Of a stretch of 64,000 nt of DNA, positions 12,278 through 24,208 are shown in pieces; position 1 is the stretch's first letter; the number at the start of each line of letters is the position of its first letter. Made by a program: the position numbers and the translations under genes. Origin of the DNA: Cyprinodon diabolis (taxonomy: Eukaryota; Chordata; Actinopteri; Cyprinodontiformes; Cyprinodontidae); the NCBI GenBank assembly GCA_030533445.1, contig CM060073.1, forward strand, positions 37,217,428 to 37,281,427, read 5' to 3'. The notes below the pieces were generated by a model. It was not told the DNA's origin. It made no database searches and worked only from the letters and a program-made list of their open reading frames with translations.

Positions 12278-14700
12278 AGTAAAGGACTATAACCAAGTGT
12301 TAGTTTATAATGCTCCAAGAGAACCCTTTCCTATTTCACAGGGAAGGGGTTAGTACACTTCGTACAGTGTATTTATCATAAGTGTTACAAAAATAGTTTG
12401 CAAATTAATATTTAAAAAGAGAGACTTTAAGCAGTTAACACTTATATACCAAAATACAAATGATGTGCAAAGAATTATCTTCACAACAAACCTATTAAGT
12501 CAATGTCACCCATCTATGAGTAACTTGATCTTGATATTTACATAGACTGCGGCAGGAAAACAAGAAGATGAGGAAGCTACTGTAAATAAAAAGAATACTT
12601 CCAAGAACAGCACCTGTTGGAAACAAAAGACTTGAGACTGACATATACCCTCCAGTAGGAAAAAGACACTAAACATCGAGACAGTGCAACACTTTAATTA
12701 TTTATATCACGGCGTCTCTGTAGCGTTTCAATGGTCCATTGAAAATTTAGACCTACATTGCATAAAGTAATCTGCAGCAAGAGTTTAAAATTGATGCTTA
12801 ATGACACAATCAAGCTGACTTAACCAGAGTTATTATGCCAAGAATGGGCAATATTTCTTGCTGACAGTTTGTATGTGACATATCCCACCTTGCAGTTTTT
12901 ATTGCAAATAAGGTAGACAATTATTTCATGTTCCTTGTATGATCTTGCAAAAGTCTAATAAAAAACATTAAAGTTTATATGTGTTACATAAAAACTTGTA
13001 TAAAAGGTCCCAGGGTTCTATTTCTTTGGTTAGACACTCCTTGTATGTAAGCTATAACTTCACTGTGGTAATTTGTTTGCATTCTTGTTTGTATGGTTCA
13101 TCAAGCATGAAAAATAGGAGTACTGTAGGTCTGATGCTAAAAACCTGGGCATGGTTCCAATACAGTTCAAGCCTCATCTAACTCTGGGCCTGTTCCAAAT
13201 TTACAGTAATGTAGTCTGGGATGCAGTGATAACTTGAACACTACAAGTACTCAGAATCTCCAGCACTTTGGTTGATAGTGGAAGTTGAAAAATTGGATTA
13301 ATTGTGCATGAGCAGGAAAGGGGTGCATGTTTTTGTGATTCAGTTTGCATTTAGTGCATGCTCATACCCCTCCCTGTCAGCATGTATTTTTTCTATTTAC
13401 TGTGCTCACATTTATATCTGTCTATGTTTTGCCTTTGCCTTCCTGCTGATGCCATCAGCACACACTTTGTAACTGATGACATTACACCACAGTCTGTTGC
13501 TCCGCTGCTTAATGCCTTTTTTGTTTATTAATTAACTGCAGGACATATATGCTGAGAGACACCTATTGATTCTACTGCTGAATTAATTGATTTTGTGCCT
13601 CACTAATCATATTGTTGGTGCAGAATCATTACTTGGCCACTGCACTTTTTCTACTGTGAGGCCTCTGTTTTGATTTAATGAGTTGTGGGTTGTTTTGTGG
13701 ATTTGTTGTGTGTAATTGTCATGTTCCATAAGGATATGCCTGTGTTTACGTTATTGTACATATGACACTCTATAAGATTTAAATAAAAGGCATTCATCTC
13801 CAAACATAAGGAACAAGCACTATATGAGAAAGGGTATCATTTGCAGATGTTCTACAGCAAATGTTGGCTTTAACAAGAGAAGAAAAAGCATTACTGCAGG
13901 AAATTAGGTTTTAAATGCCCACAGTAAGAGTCCAGTTGGATATTATAGTCAGATATTCTTTTAGTTTACAAATACAACCATACACTTCTTTACATTTTTT
14001 TAGATTTTGTTTTATTGTTATCTTAGTTGATACATTATATAAAACAATAAATAAAATCATAAATGGCTGGCATTTATCAAATCCCTCTAACTCTGGAAAG
14101 TTGTATTGCATTTAAAGTTCTATATACCATAGGAAGCAATTCTCCCAGAAAATGGGCTTAGCCCAGTGGTAGGGCAAGGTTAATCTATAAAGTTTAGGGG
14201 CAGGACAATAGAATTTGCTGTACATTAGAAAAATAAATGAGAGAGAGAAAAGTACATTGCAGCGGCCCAAAGGCAACACAAGTAATCTAATATGATAAAA
14301 AAGTTTAGTTAATTATGTTTAGATAGCACAAAGGGCACTCTAAACAAATATGTTTTTCATTTTGATTTAAATCGACTTGATTGATAGTTCATAGCTGTGA
14401 TAGCTGGAGCTTTGTGGTAACTTGTGAAGGCTTTTCCTTTGGTCCAAAGATTATTACTTCTGTTTTGTTTTGACTAAGCTAAAGAAAATTGTGGCACATT
14501 CATGGATTTTTTTCTTATAGGCATTTACCCTTGTGTGCTTGTGAGCTTCCCTGGATTGTGGTTCTTGTCACTTTATCCCAAAGGTGGGGTCCAGCCGCCC
14601 TTCATCATATCAGATAAAGCCTTGTTTTACTGTTATACTGCAGGTGGGGATGCAGTGAGGTTATCCCATATCCACTTGGACATATGGAAGAAGTATTGAT
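12278..14700. other. intergenic, nothing recognised
   Basis: AT-rich sequence throughout. Open frames of 60-66 codons occur on both strands at 13.91-14.11 kb but have AT-driven composition. No RNA gene or element end was recognised. Confidence 0.4.
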
Positions 14701-15162
14701 TGGAAATTGTTTTAAAAGCATCTGAAAAGTAAGAGATTTTGATCCACACAGTAGAGTTTCTCAGCCATCAGAACCCAAGGCTTTCTTTATCTTTTGTGAG
14801 GCATTCCTCAGTGGGAAAGTTGAAAAACAGGACATTGCACAGAAGTCCAGAAACAAAATACTTCCTGGGTTCAGTTTGAGTACGCAATTCTTCCTGATCA
14901 CACACTTCCGAGTAATGCTCTCATCTTCCATATTGACATTAAAGTAATCCACGAGCACTCCTTCTATGACTTAATCCAGAAAGTCAAAAAGGTCCAGGTA
15001 ATCTGAAATGCTTTTGGGTACATAACTAACTACAATACTAAGGATCTCCGGAAAACCTGAACCTGAAAATCCAAAGAGGTGGCCATTTGACCTCACTGGA
15101 GAAAAAAAACATTTAAAATATGTAGGAATACTTCTGTATCCCCACGTACCCAAAAATGACAT
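14701..15162 (-). pseudogene. coding-like stretch with two in-frame stops, unidentified
   Basis: Read on the - strand from 15162, one frame runs about 154 codons with only two stops (TAA near 14970, TGA near 14761), fewer than expected by chance in DNA this AT-rich. It contains varied, protein-like runs such as SGFPEILSIVVSYVPK and RKCVIRKNCVLKLNPGSI. A strong splice acceptor (T-rich run then CTCCAG) lies in it near 15090. The + strand also shows an open run that stops before a GTAATC donor-like site. I do not recognise a family. It may be a decayed exon, a retrocopy or an old transposon fragment. Confidence 0.3.
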
Positions 15163-15170
15163 GTAGGTGT

Positions 15171-17445
15171 TTTAATATTGTAACATTTGATAAGTTTAAA
15201 GAATTCCTCCTCTGATCAGAGAGTATGATCAGGTTAAATTGTCTCTGTAAAGTTGACAGATGTTTTGAATTTTGAGTTATATAAATAAACAGAATTAAAT
15301 TTTAAGAGATAGGTTGCACAGCAAATATTACATTTATTTGCTTTTGGTGAAAACATATCGAAGATAGAATGATTCCTGATCAGTTCTCTTTCTAGTTATC
15401 CCGATGCAACATAATGAGGTGTAAATTCTGCTGTAAAGGTAGAAATGTTTTCAATGTGTTGTTTTGTTCTTAGATTTTTCTGGAAAAATGTAAATAAATG
15501 CATTTTAAATAACGGATTTTTTTTTTTTTACTTCCCCTCTATGATCCTTTGAAAACACCCATGTCTGCAAGCTTTTTTTCCAATATTTGGGCTGACAGAT
15601 TGAAATGAATAAAATGCCTTTCAAAATAATAGAAGAAGAGAACTTTCCCATATATTACCACTGTGTCATTAAAACTAACAGATTCCAGTGTTTGTCTGTA
15701 TCTGCCAAAAGGCTCCCCAGTGAGTCTGACCGAGGGTTACAGTGTAACCAAAGCGTCTGTCTTCTGCTCACCACCCAGATCCGCCGGTTCAGCTTGACTG
15801 GGCCCAGTTGTCTTGGTTTTATACTGACAACTGTCTGGGAAAGGTCTGTCTGGGGTTCAAGTACATTTAAGTCATCCGCCCAGCTCCCACTGAGCCGCAA
15901 CACAGATGGCTCCAGATGCAGCTGGCACAGCATGGAGCAGCACCTGACAGCGCTCATTCACTCAGACACACAGAAACATTCACATACAAATATAAACACA
16001 GGCCAACAAACTGACATGTGCACACATTCAGGTATCCTCATTTGGTTACATAAATGCATGCAAACCTACTGTACACACACACACACAATCTCTATTTTCC
16101 CTCCCTAATGGAAGCTCATACACTCACGCTTTACATACTTACACGCACACGCTCACAGCAGGAACATATGCTGCCACGCATCTACAAATCCTCACAGTAG
16201 CACACATACCAATACGCAATTAAAGAGTCAGATTACCACCAAACACACACATACACTCAAAAGTAAACCCATGCATATTGAGCTCAATTTCAAACATATG
16301 TCAGGGCATGCTCATGTGCACAGAGCAGAAAGCAGGCAAAGAGGAGAGGAGCAGGACAGCTGAAAGAAGTCAAATTAAACACTTGCCATTTGTAACAGAG
16401 AAAGATGTAAATGAACAGCAACATGCCCTTTTTGAATTTTGTGAATTGCCACATGACAAATGAAAAAATAAGTTGATACACTAAGTTGTATAAAATTACC
16501 CTTATTTTCTTCTGTTAGACCCAATGTTAGTCATTAATGTACACACATAGGGAAATATCTTTGCAGATATGCAGAAAGCTTTAAGGTAAATCAAGTTTTT
16601 TTTCATGAAGGAACTTGCTGAAAAAATTTTAATGTTTAAAAGGTTTTTTTGTCTCCTTGTCTAATTTTTTATTAATGTAAAAATAAAACAAAAATAAAAA
16701 ATAAATATGGGATCTTATACAGCCCAATTTCTGTTAAATAGAGCCATTTGGTTAATATCCTATTTATATCCCTGAGAGATAAAGTCAGTTATCACTAAAT
16801 AGGAATTAGAAAGTAACAAAGGTTAAAAGTTATTATCTAGATGCAAATTAGAATATGCAAAATTAGGTTTAAATATCTTAACATTAGAACATTGTTTCAT
16901 CCAAATGGAAGTCTGTTACTACTTTTTTGACTACAAGGGTCCTGAGTGTGCAGTTAGCTACGGCAATGAAAAATTGGCTTTTAACTAATACTGTTTTCTG
17001 TATTACATTTGGGGCTTTTAGAAGTAAAAAAACTTTGTGATGTTCAGGTCAGTAATACAAGCAATCTAGTCGGATTCCCATGTTTTTTGCAGCTTGTATT
17101 TCTTTTTTCACTGACTATGGATGCAATTCAATCAAGATTTGGTTGACGACATAAATCAGTTAATTTCACCTCAATTAAGAACATACTTAAGATTATGAAT
17201 GGAAATTAAATAATCCCAAATGGAAATTAACATTCCAAACTGCTTTATTATTTCTTTACAAGATTAAATCTATCACAGAAAGCACTGTGTAGTTTCGCTG
17301 TTATGCATCCTAAATATAAAGAGGGGGCTTTTAATTTGAATCTGTGTTGTGTCTGTTTGAGACCATTATTTTAAAGCAAGAAGGAAAGCTGGCTTTTGAC
17401 AAAGTGGTAAGATGGATTGGGCTGAAGCCTTTCTCTTTTAGTGAT
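15171..17445. other. intergenic; balanced block at 15.7-15.96 kb
   Basis: A 167-codon frame begins at 15605 but has no family resemblance and ends in histidine/threonine runs from CA repeats, so I do not call it a gene. The non-repetitive part at 15.70-15.96 kb has balanced composition and could be conserved regulatory DNA. The rest is AT-rich. Confidence 0.35.
15961..16260. repeat. decayed (CA)n-rich low-complexity tract
   Basis: Dense CACA, ACACAC and CATACA words on the + strand, with one clean (AC)n run near 16073-16086. It looks like an old, mutated CA microsatellite. Confidence 0.6.
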
Positions 17446-17708
17446 TGGGCAAGTGGTGAGGTACACCTTGGACAGGTTGTCAGTCCATCACAGGGCAAAT
17501 TACCATGGACACTCCCACTATTATCTAAGGACAGTTTAGATAAACCAATTAACCTTAGAGTCCTTCTTTTGGAATGTTGGGGGAAGCTAGAGTACCCAAT
17601 CAATATGTTCAAAGGGAGAACATGTAAACTTCATCCAGAAAGACCCCGGGCAGGGATTCAAACACTCTAGATTCTTGCTGCAAGGCAACAGCAATAGCCC
17701 TGCTCCAA
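17446..17708 (-). mobile_element. tRNA-derived SINE fragment
   Basis: On the - strand this matches the same SINE as at 36607-36954: the 5' tRNA-like part with GCAAGAATC and a B-box-like segment (complement of GGGATTCAAACA) lies near 17.65-17.70 kb. The shared body and the tail words CCTGTCCAAGGTGTACC lie toward 17.45 kb. Several substitutions indicate age. Such SINEs carry a LINE-like 3' body and are abundant in teleosts. Confidence 0.65.
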
Positions 17709-20268
17709 CTATCAGCACTTCCTCAGTGCTTTCCCTTATACATTTTATATCAATTCATATGTCATTAGATTTATGTTTCATTTTCAGTAAAAAAAAAATG
17801 GGAAAAACAGAAAAAACAACTATATGTCTTATTCATTTTGTGCAACACACAGAAACAACTTATTAACTTGGAACTCTCACTCTCCCAGTTGTATTTGCTG
17901 CTATGGCTGTTAGCCATGCAAATTTTTCATCTACATCATTTCATTGAACCTTAATTAACACAACAAGGATTCAGTGTCCTCAAATGACATAACTCGGAGC
18001 AAAAATTCAACCTCATTAGCTCTCGGTATCTCCTCAGCCAAATGTAAGTGTGGATCACTGCACTCAGTTTCAGTTCTATGTTTTAGAGGGTGTACTTAAT
18101 GATTTGATTTGTTGCTCAACCAGCTGTCCCTAAACTTCCCTGATAGGCCTGCAGCTACTTTGGTTTTGTGGCTGACAAATAAGAAAAGAATCTTTTATTT
18201 TATATCATTTGTAAAGCTAGACTAGACTCTTCCTACTGTAATTCCTAAAAAGCATAACTTGGAGCCTATTTCTGCTGAGCTTGAAGACATTTAAAGTCGG
18301 ATTGCTCTTTTTTATACATTTCTGCCTTTATCCTCAAACTTTGATACTTTTTGGCAGCCTGACTCGTCTCTCCCTCTGCTCTGAGACTGTCACTGAACTG
18401 CCACAAAATTAGCTCTGATACATTTGCACCATTAAATAGTGCCCAGTAAGCAGTTTTTCTTCTGCTGCTGCCTCGTGACAGAAAGCTTGAATTAAGTTGG
18501 TTCAGCTACAAATGTAACCCACCTTAAAATGTATTGCCCCACCTAAACGAGAAGAAAAGCACTTGTTTTAGGACTGGGAAATATTTACAGCCGGCTCCTG
18601 CATCACAGTATTCCGTTAAAAGAATTGCTTGTTGTTGAACGGAGACATTTGCCAGGCACCGTGTGCAGAGGGGTTTTTGCTACAAATGTCAGTGCTTGAT
18701 TAAATCAAGTGCAGTAAAAAACATTTTATGTTTGTTGCATTTGAATTCTTTGTGCATTAAAGAGCATTTGGCGAGTGAGGCTCTACCTGCCCGTGGTACG
18801 GTTATGTCTTTAAGTGATCTATAAAATGTTATTATTTAAAACAAGCTCTTTATGGATTGCTTACGAGACATGCTTAGCACATGATTGATCTGACCTTTCG
18901 CAGACTGTCGTTCTTTAGGAAAACACCAGCCTTAACCTTTTTTAGCTGGATTATTCCGCCAGCAGTTATGTCCATGTGTGTTTGTGTGCATTTCGGAGGC
19001 AAAATGTGCATCTTGCTTTGCTGTGAAAGCTCATGTGTTTGTATGCATTGCAAAATGCCATCAAGCAACGCCTGTCGAATATGCTTTTATAAGGTTTGCT
19101 TCACTGAGATGAAAATAATACATTACTGATTGATTGATCAATCATGTCTGAAAGGGTATCAGCGTCTGCATGAGACAGAGTGTGTGTAAGATTCTGTATC
19201 TGTGTGCATGTGAGCCAAGGCTTGATGCAGAATAGAGATTGATGGAGGCTTGCCGTGAGGAGGATACTCAGTTATCTCCTTGTAATTAAAATCCACCTCA
19301 TAAAGATTATTGACTCCCCCACCGCACAAACCAGCATGCCGCTGTGCTTGGCAGGGTTTGCAAAGCGCTTCTTAAAAAATGAAAAATAGCATATTAAGCA
19401 GCACATATTTCCCATTTATGTGGAACATTTAGATGTGGTTAAGTTATCGTAATGTGCAATAAAACCTGGATGTGAAATTTGTAATCCACTTTGGAAAATT
19501 GCTTGCTATATTGCTTTAACATTCCCTGAAAGAGCTTTTGAGATGTGTGTGCCAGGTTTATTGTATGCTATAATTTAAAAGTCCTCAATGCTAGGCAGTA
19601 AATATAAATTTATTAACGCTGGGTTTAAAAAGCCAGACTGAGGTGGGATGAATGACAGGATGCTTGAGTGTTTACTGTCTGCAAGCGCGTACAGTGTGTG
19701 TTCTTTGCGCGATCCAGCTAAGAATGTGCTCTCTTGGCTCAGAACACAATAAAAGAGATGAGAAGGTGCATTTTGTTGGAAGGATTGCCGTCTCAGCCTT
19801 CTGCTCTAAATATATATATAATCTCTTACCCTTACCTAATGGACAGAATCTATATTTTCTTCTTTTTCCAATTTATGCCAGTGTTTCTTTCTTGAAATCG
19901 GGATAATATCCAACTTGGCCATGATAACATTGTTTGTTTGTTGGCTTAAAGCAACAATAAAGAGAAAAGGGGCACATATGAAAATGCCAATGAACTTGGT
20001 AGGGTGAGAATTATACTGTTGGAGTGTGCCGCTTAATTTATTTATTTTTCTATCTTTTTTACTTTTCCTTTTAGAGGGTATATGAATTTTGGTGACACTG
20101 CATGTATTACTGATGTATCCATCTGAACTTTTGCCCTCTTGCTCAGATCTTCAGCAGGTGGAGAGCTGCTTTTCTGGGGTCAGATCCCCTGTGTTTCCCG
20201 GGTCAGTTATCACACAGGCCTCCAAAGGCTTTGGACCCCACAGGCAGAAACGCTGGCAGGTCTTAAGG
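17709..20268. other. intergenic with possible conserved block at 18.64-19.16 kb
   Basis: From about 18640 the sequence has balanced composition and transcription-factor-like words: the odd palindrome CTTGATTAAATCAAG, TTTATGG, several AAATGCA-type words and the PBX/HOX-type palindrome at 19131. This makes it a reasonable candidate for conserved regulatory DNA of the neighbouring developmental gene. ORFs of 64-84 codons here have no family resemblance. Confidence 0.35.
19131..19144. promoter_or_regulatory. PBX/HOX-type palindrome
   Basis: TGATTGATCAATCA is a perfect 14-bp palindrome, preceded by one more TGAT. TGATTGAT is the classic composite site for HOX-PBX heterodimers, here present on both strands. 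The match is exact, but its use is unproven. Confidence 0.35.
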
Positions 20269-20270
20269 TA

Positions 20271-21518
20271 CACTATATTGCCAAAAGTATTTGCTCACCT
20301 GCCTTGACTCACATATGAGCTTAAGTGACATCCCGTTCCTAATCCATAGGGTTCAATATGACGTCGGTCCACCCTTTGCAGCTAGAACAGCTTCAACTCT
20401 TCTGGGAAGGCTGTCCACAAGGTTTAGGAGTGTGTTTATGGGAATTTTTGACCATTCTTCCAGAAGCGCATTTGTGAGGTCGCACACTGATGTTGGACGA
20501 GAAGGCCTGGCTCTCAGTCTCCGCTCTAATTCATCCCAAAGGTGTTCTATCGGGTTGAGGTCAGGACTCTGTGCAGGCCAGTCAAGTTCATCCACACCAG
20601 ACTCTGTCATCCATGTCTTTATGGACCTTGCTTTGTGCACTGGTGCACAGTCATGTTGGAAGAGGAAGGGGCCAGCTCCAAACTGTTCCCACAAAGTTGG
20701 GAGCATGGAATTGTCCAAAATGTCTTGGTATGCTGAAGCATTCAGAGTTCCTTTCACTGGAACTAAGGGGCCAAGCCCAGCTCCTGAAAAACAACCCCAC
20801 ACCATAATCCCCCCTCCACCAAACTTTACACTTGGCACAATGCAGTCAGACAAGTACCGTTCTCCTGGCAACCGCCAAACCCAGACCCGTCCATCAGATT
20901 GCCAGATGGAGAAGCGCGATTCGTCACTCCAGAGAACGCGTCTCCACTGCTCTAGAGTCCAGTGGCGGCGTGCTTTACACCACCGCATCCGACGCTTTGC
21001 ATTGCACTTGGTTATGTATGGCTTGGATGCAGCTGCTCGACCATGGAAACCCATTCCATGAAGCTCTCTGCGCACTGTTCTTGAGCTAATCTGAAGGCCA
21101 CATGAAGTTTGGAGGTCTGTAGTGATTGACTCTGCAGAAAGTTGGCGACCTCTTCGCACTATGCGCTTCAGCATCCGCTGACCCCGCTCCGTCAGTTTAC
21201 GTGGCCTACCACTTCGTGGCTGAGTTGCTGTCGTTCCCAAACACTTCCATTTTCTTATAATACAGCTGACAGTTGACTGTGGAATATTTAGGAGCGAGGA
21301 AATTTCACGACTGGATTTGTTGCACAGGTGGCATCCTATCACAGTTCCACGCTGGAATTCACTGAGCTCCTGAGAGCGACCCATTCTTTCACAAATGTTT
21401 GTAAAAACAGTCTGCATGCCTAGGTGCTTGAATTTATACACCTGTGGCCATGGAAGTGATTGGAACACCTGATTCCAATAATTTGGATGGGTGAGCAAAT
21501 ACTTTTGGCAATATAGTG
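20271..21518 (-). mobile_element. apparently intact Tc1-like transposon (1248 bp)
   Basis: Perfect 29-bp terminal inverted repeats (20271-20299 and 21490-21518, beginning CACTATATTGCCAAAAGTAT) are flanked by TA on both sides (20269-20270, 21519-21520), the Tc1/mariner target duplication. The element holds one uninterrupted transposase gene on the - strand. Length, TA duplication and gene layout fit a complete, single-gene Tc1-like element. Identical ends and an unbroken frame suggest recent insertion and possible activity. It is a different family from the three decayed Tc1-like relics elsewhere in the window. Confidence 0.95.
20353..21384 (-). CDS. Tc1-like DD34E transposase, 343 aa
   Basis: This encodes a cut-and-paste DNA transposase that binds the element's ends and integrates at TA. 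I chose the ATG at 21384 (protein starts [10 protein letters not shown]); the frame is open further upstream, but the 343-residue product matches the usual 340-350. Residues about 10-50 form a first helix-turn-helix, S-GRPR at 58-62 is the linker motif, a second helix-turn-helix covers about 65-110, and the basic [15 protein letters not shown] resembles a nuclear localisation signal. The catalytic triad is visible: D154 (LWSDES), D245 (FQHDCAPVH) and E280 ([11 protein letters not shown]), with 34 residues between the last two, the DD34E signature. The glycine-rich [13 protein letters not shown] box is also present. No stop or frameshift interrupts it. Confidence 0.95.
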   Translation of the reverse strand: MGRSQELSEFQRGTVIGCHLCNKSSREISSLLNIPQSTVSCIIRKWKCLGTTATQPRSGRPRKLTERGQRMLKRIVRRGRQLSAESITTDLQTSCGLQISSRTVRRELHGMGFHGRAAASKPYITKCNAKRRMRWCKARRHWTLEQWRRVLWSDESRFSIWQSDGRVWVWRLPGERYLSDCIVPSVKFGGGGIMVWGCFSGAGLGPLVPVKGTLNASAYQDILDNSMLPTLWEQFGAGPFLFQHDCAPVHKARSIKTWMTESGVDELDWPAQSPDLNPIEHLWDELERRLRARPSRPTSVCDLTNALLEEWSKIPINTLLNLVDSLPRRVEAVLAAKGGPTSY

Positions 21519-21520
21519 TA

Positions 21521-24160
21521 TATGTCAAAAAAAACTGTGCAAATTATGTTTTCTAAAGCTTGTCGAGTGTAAAGCAGATAAAGGCAGCTTTTTAAGAGGA
21601 AGGAAAAAAAAGTTTTGGTTGAAAGAAGTGGGAAAGAGAACATACACTTTAAATCCTAAATGCCAGAAAACTGAGTTTGCATTCATTTTTTGCTTCACTT
21701 TTGGCTATATTTACCTTAAACAGAGCTAAAAAAAAAAAAAAAAAAAAACTGTCTAAACTTCAAGGTTGTAAAGCAGGTTGTATTAGTATTAATTAGTATT
21801 AATATTTTGCTACTGTTTTAGAAAGGATGGATTTACAGACTGCACCACTACTGCAGTGAACAGATTCTCCCATCTAAAGCTTTGACATATCCTGGGTTGC
21901 TTCCCTGATTAATGCTATTCTATATGGCATGTCTTTTTTCTCCATTTCCATTTAACGTTTCTGATGATGGATTATCGGGTCATCTGAGAATTGCGAAATA
22001 TGCTTCAAACTTGGAAACAAAGTCTAAGGTATTGTTTTTTAACTTTTTTTTTTTTTGAATGACTGTGACCTGGATGACTGACAATCTTCACCAGCGTTTT
22101 CATCATCTAACTTTGCTTATTCTTATCCATAACTTTATTGTTAACCTTTCTGGTTCTTTTTATTATATTCTTTTTTATTGGTTTATCACAAAGCTTTTTG
22201 TTGAATTTATGCTCTTAAAACAAATCTATGAGGTATTACTGATCGATTTATAATAAGATACATTTTACTATATATTACGATAGACAAAATGTACTAATTG
22301 GAGGGCTGTTGAAGGCAATTTTCTGCTTTGGATTTTAGTCACATGTCCCTAACCAAAAGGTACGTTTCAAGGAACTGTTTGCTTTCAGGACGCAGGAACA
22401 AGCACCCAGAATTGCTGATGACTGAACTTACCCTGGAGACAGAGAGTTTTGGTCCCTTTCCCCTTGCAAAAGACTCTGGACCAGCACCATACACCACCAA
22501 AACATTTTTCTTCCAGCAGTAATCCATATACTGAAGCCCCTGTCACACCTTGACACCTTGTTAGGTTTTGTATAAGTTATGAGAACGCGGAAAGACGCTA
22601 AAGCACACTTGCACACTTCGACATACGTCAAGAAATTTTCAGCATGCTCTAAATTTTTGCCTGATGCCTCCTTATGCTCATACGTGGTGGCATAAGTTAC
22701 AGGTAAGTCATCTAATCGTCAACATTTGTTAATTGTAAGTTAATCATAAGTCGTGGTGTCAAGCTTATCCACAACCTATGAGTAACGTGTGCATAACTTA
22801 TGCGTAACTTATCAAGAACTTATCTGCAATGCATAACTACGTATTTGACGTTCCAGACAACCGCTGAACGTATTTCTAACTTTCTACGTATTTCTAACTG
22901 TATAATCACATATTTGCAATGTTTTGTAATGAAAGGGGGTTCACAGTTTTCCTCCAGACTTCTTCCCCATCACAGGGTGGGCGAAAAGGTGAGCGTGATG
23001 GATCCTAACTGCGTTTACACCCACGGCCACAACCAACAAACTTCCCAGCAGACATGACTCATAATCTGCAAATCTTCATTCTTCCTTTTTCTTTTCATTT
23101 ATTCTTTTTTTTTTTGGCGGGGGGGGCACAAGAAATGTAAAATACCACGAAGGAAAAATGTATCTTTACATGATGTTTTATAGAAGAAAACTACATTTTT
23201 ACCGGTCAGTCTGTGGTGCTCGTAAATTGGCAGATTTTCATGGCAACTGGCTGGTTGTTATCTGGCTGGTTGTTATGAAAGTGACTGATTTCAATCATCA
23301 GTCCTTGTGTTTTTGATGAGTTTTTCTCCTACGCTTGTTCTACATTTGTTTTGGTCAGAGTGCCCAAAACAGACGGACCGATCACCCGCACTAGAGAAGC
23401 ACAGTGAGACAGTGTTCTGGAGCACAAACAACAGTGCGAATCATTGTGAGATCATCCACTGAAAGACCCCGAAAACCTGGACAAAGAGACCAACTGTCCT
23501 GCCCTTTGGAGCTAAGAAACCACAGCGGTAGAGGCAGAACTTTGCCAGTGCTTATTCATGAGGAGAGCAAAGGAGCACAGCAGTAGATCGGAGAGGCCTG
23601 CCAGGCAAACAGAATGCTGAACGCAGGGAAGACCCTGCGGCTGGCCAGGGCTAGCCATTGATGCTAACTGTGGAGGATCAATGGAAGATGGTGGTAGAAC
23701 AGTCTGTCAGTCTGGAAGGGGATGAGGTTAGCGGTGCATCAGAGAAGCATTCCAGGGATCAGAGCAGGGAGTGATGAGGGTAACTGCTGGAGGAGGATTG
23801 AGAACAGGGATAGATTAAAGAACCCTGCCGGGCAGATAGGGTAGCAGAAAGATCTGCGCTGGAGGTAGAATGATGAAACAGTCCACCCAGGGCTAAGTTA
23901 AAACTGCATTTTTAAAAGCCACCAGCAATCCTCTTAAGAACATTCCCCAGTTCATCCTTTGTCAACATAATTTTTTTCATCTGACATTCTGATTATAAAA
24001 AAATCTGTGCTGCCCCTTTCACCTAAACAGTGGTCAATTCATTACACTTTCTTATCTCTTATTTCTTATTGTTAATAATGCAATGTCAATGTACATGAGA
24101 AAACAGTAATGAACAATTTATGTATTTGATGCTGTGCTCTGTGATCAACATATATTGATT
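21521..24160. other. intergenic; A21 run and ACTTAT-rich block
   Basis: A 21-A run lies at 21728-21748. From about 22.53 to 22.87 kb the sequence repeats CATAACTTATG, CGTAACTTAT and AAGAACTTAT words, suggesting a degenerate repeat of unknown type. The rest up to 24.16 kb is unique-looking. No coding region was recognised. Confidence 0.35.
23247..23276. repeat. 15-bp perfect tandem duplication
   Basis: CTGGCTGGTTGTTAT occurs twice back to back (23247-23261 and 23262-23276). It is probably a replication-slippage duplication. Confidence 0.9.
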
Positions 24161-24164
24161 TTGC

Positions 24165-24208
24165 CGATTCGTGATCGGCTCCCAAAATCCTGACTGGTGC
24201 ATCTCTAA
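24165..24208. mobile_element. orphan hAT-like terminus
   Basis: Reverse-complemented, the end reads TAGAGATGCACCAGTCAGGA followed by GCCGATCACGAATCGGC, resembling hAT elements that start TAGAGATGCACCGATC. I could not find a matching left end or an 8-bp duplication, so this may be the surviving end of a deleted element. Confidence 0.35.

Noticed and set aside
15605..16108. 167-codon + strand ORF
   Set aside because: No recognisable domain. The end is histidine/threonine-rich from CA repeats, and the start lies in AT-rich DNA without promoter or splice context.
20291..21061. 256-codon + strand ORF inside the Tc1 element
   Set aside because: It lies antisense to the transposase gene, whose catalytic motifs are certain; the + frame has no domain.
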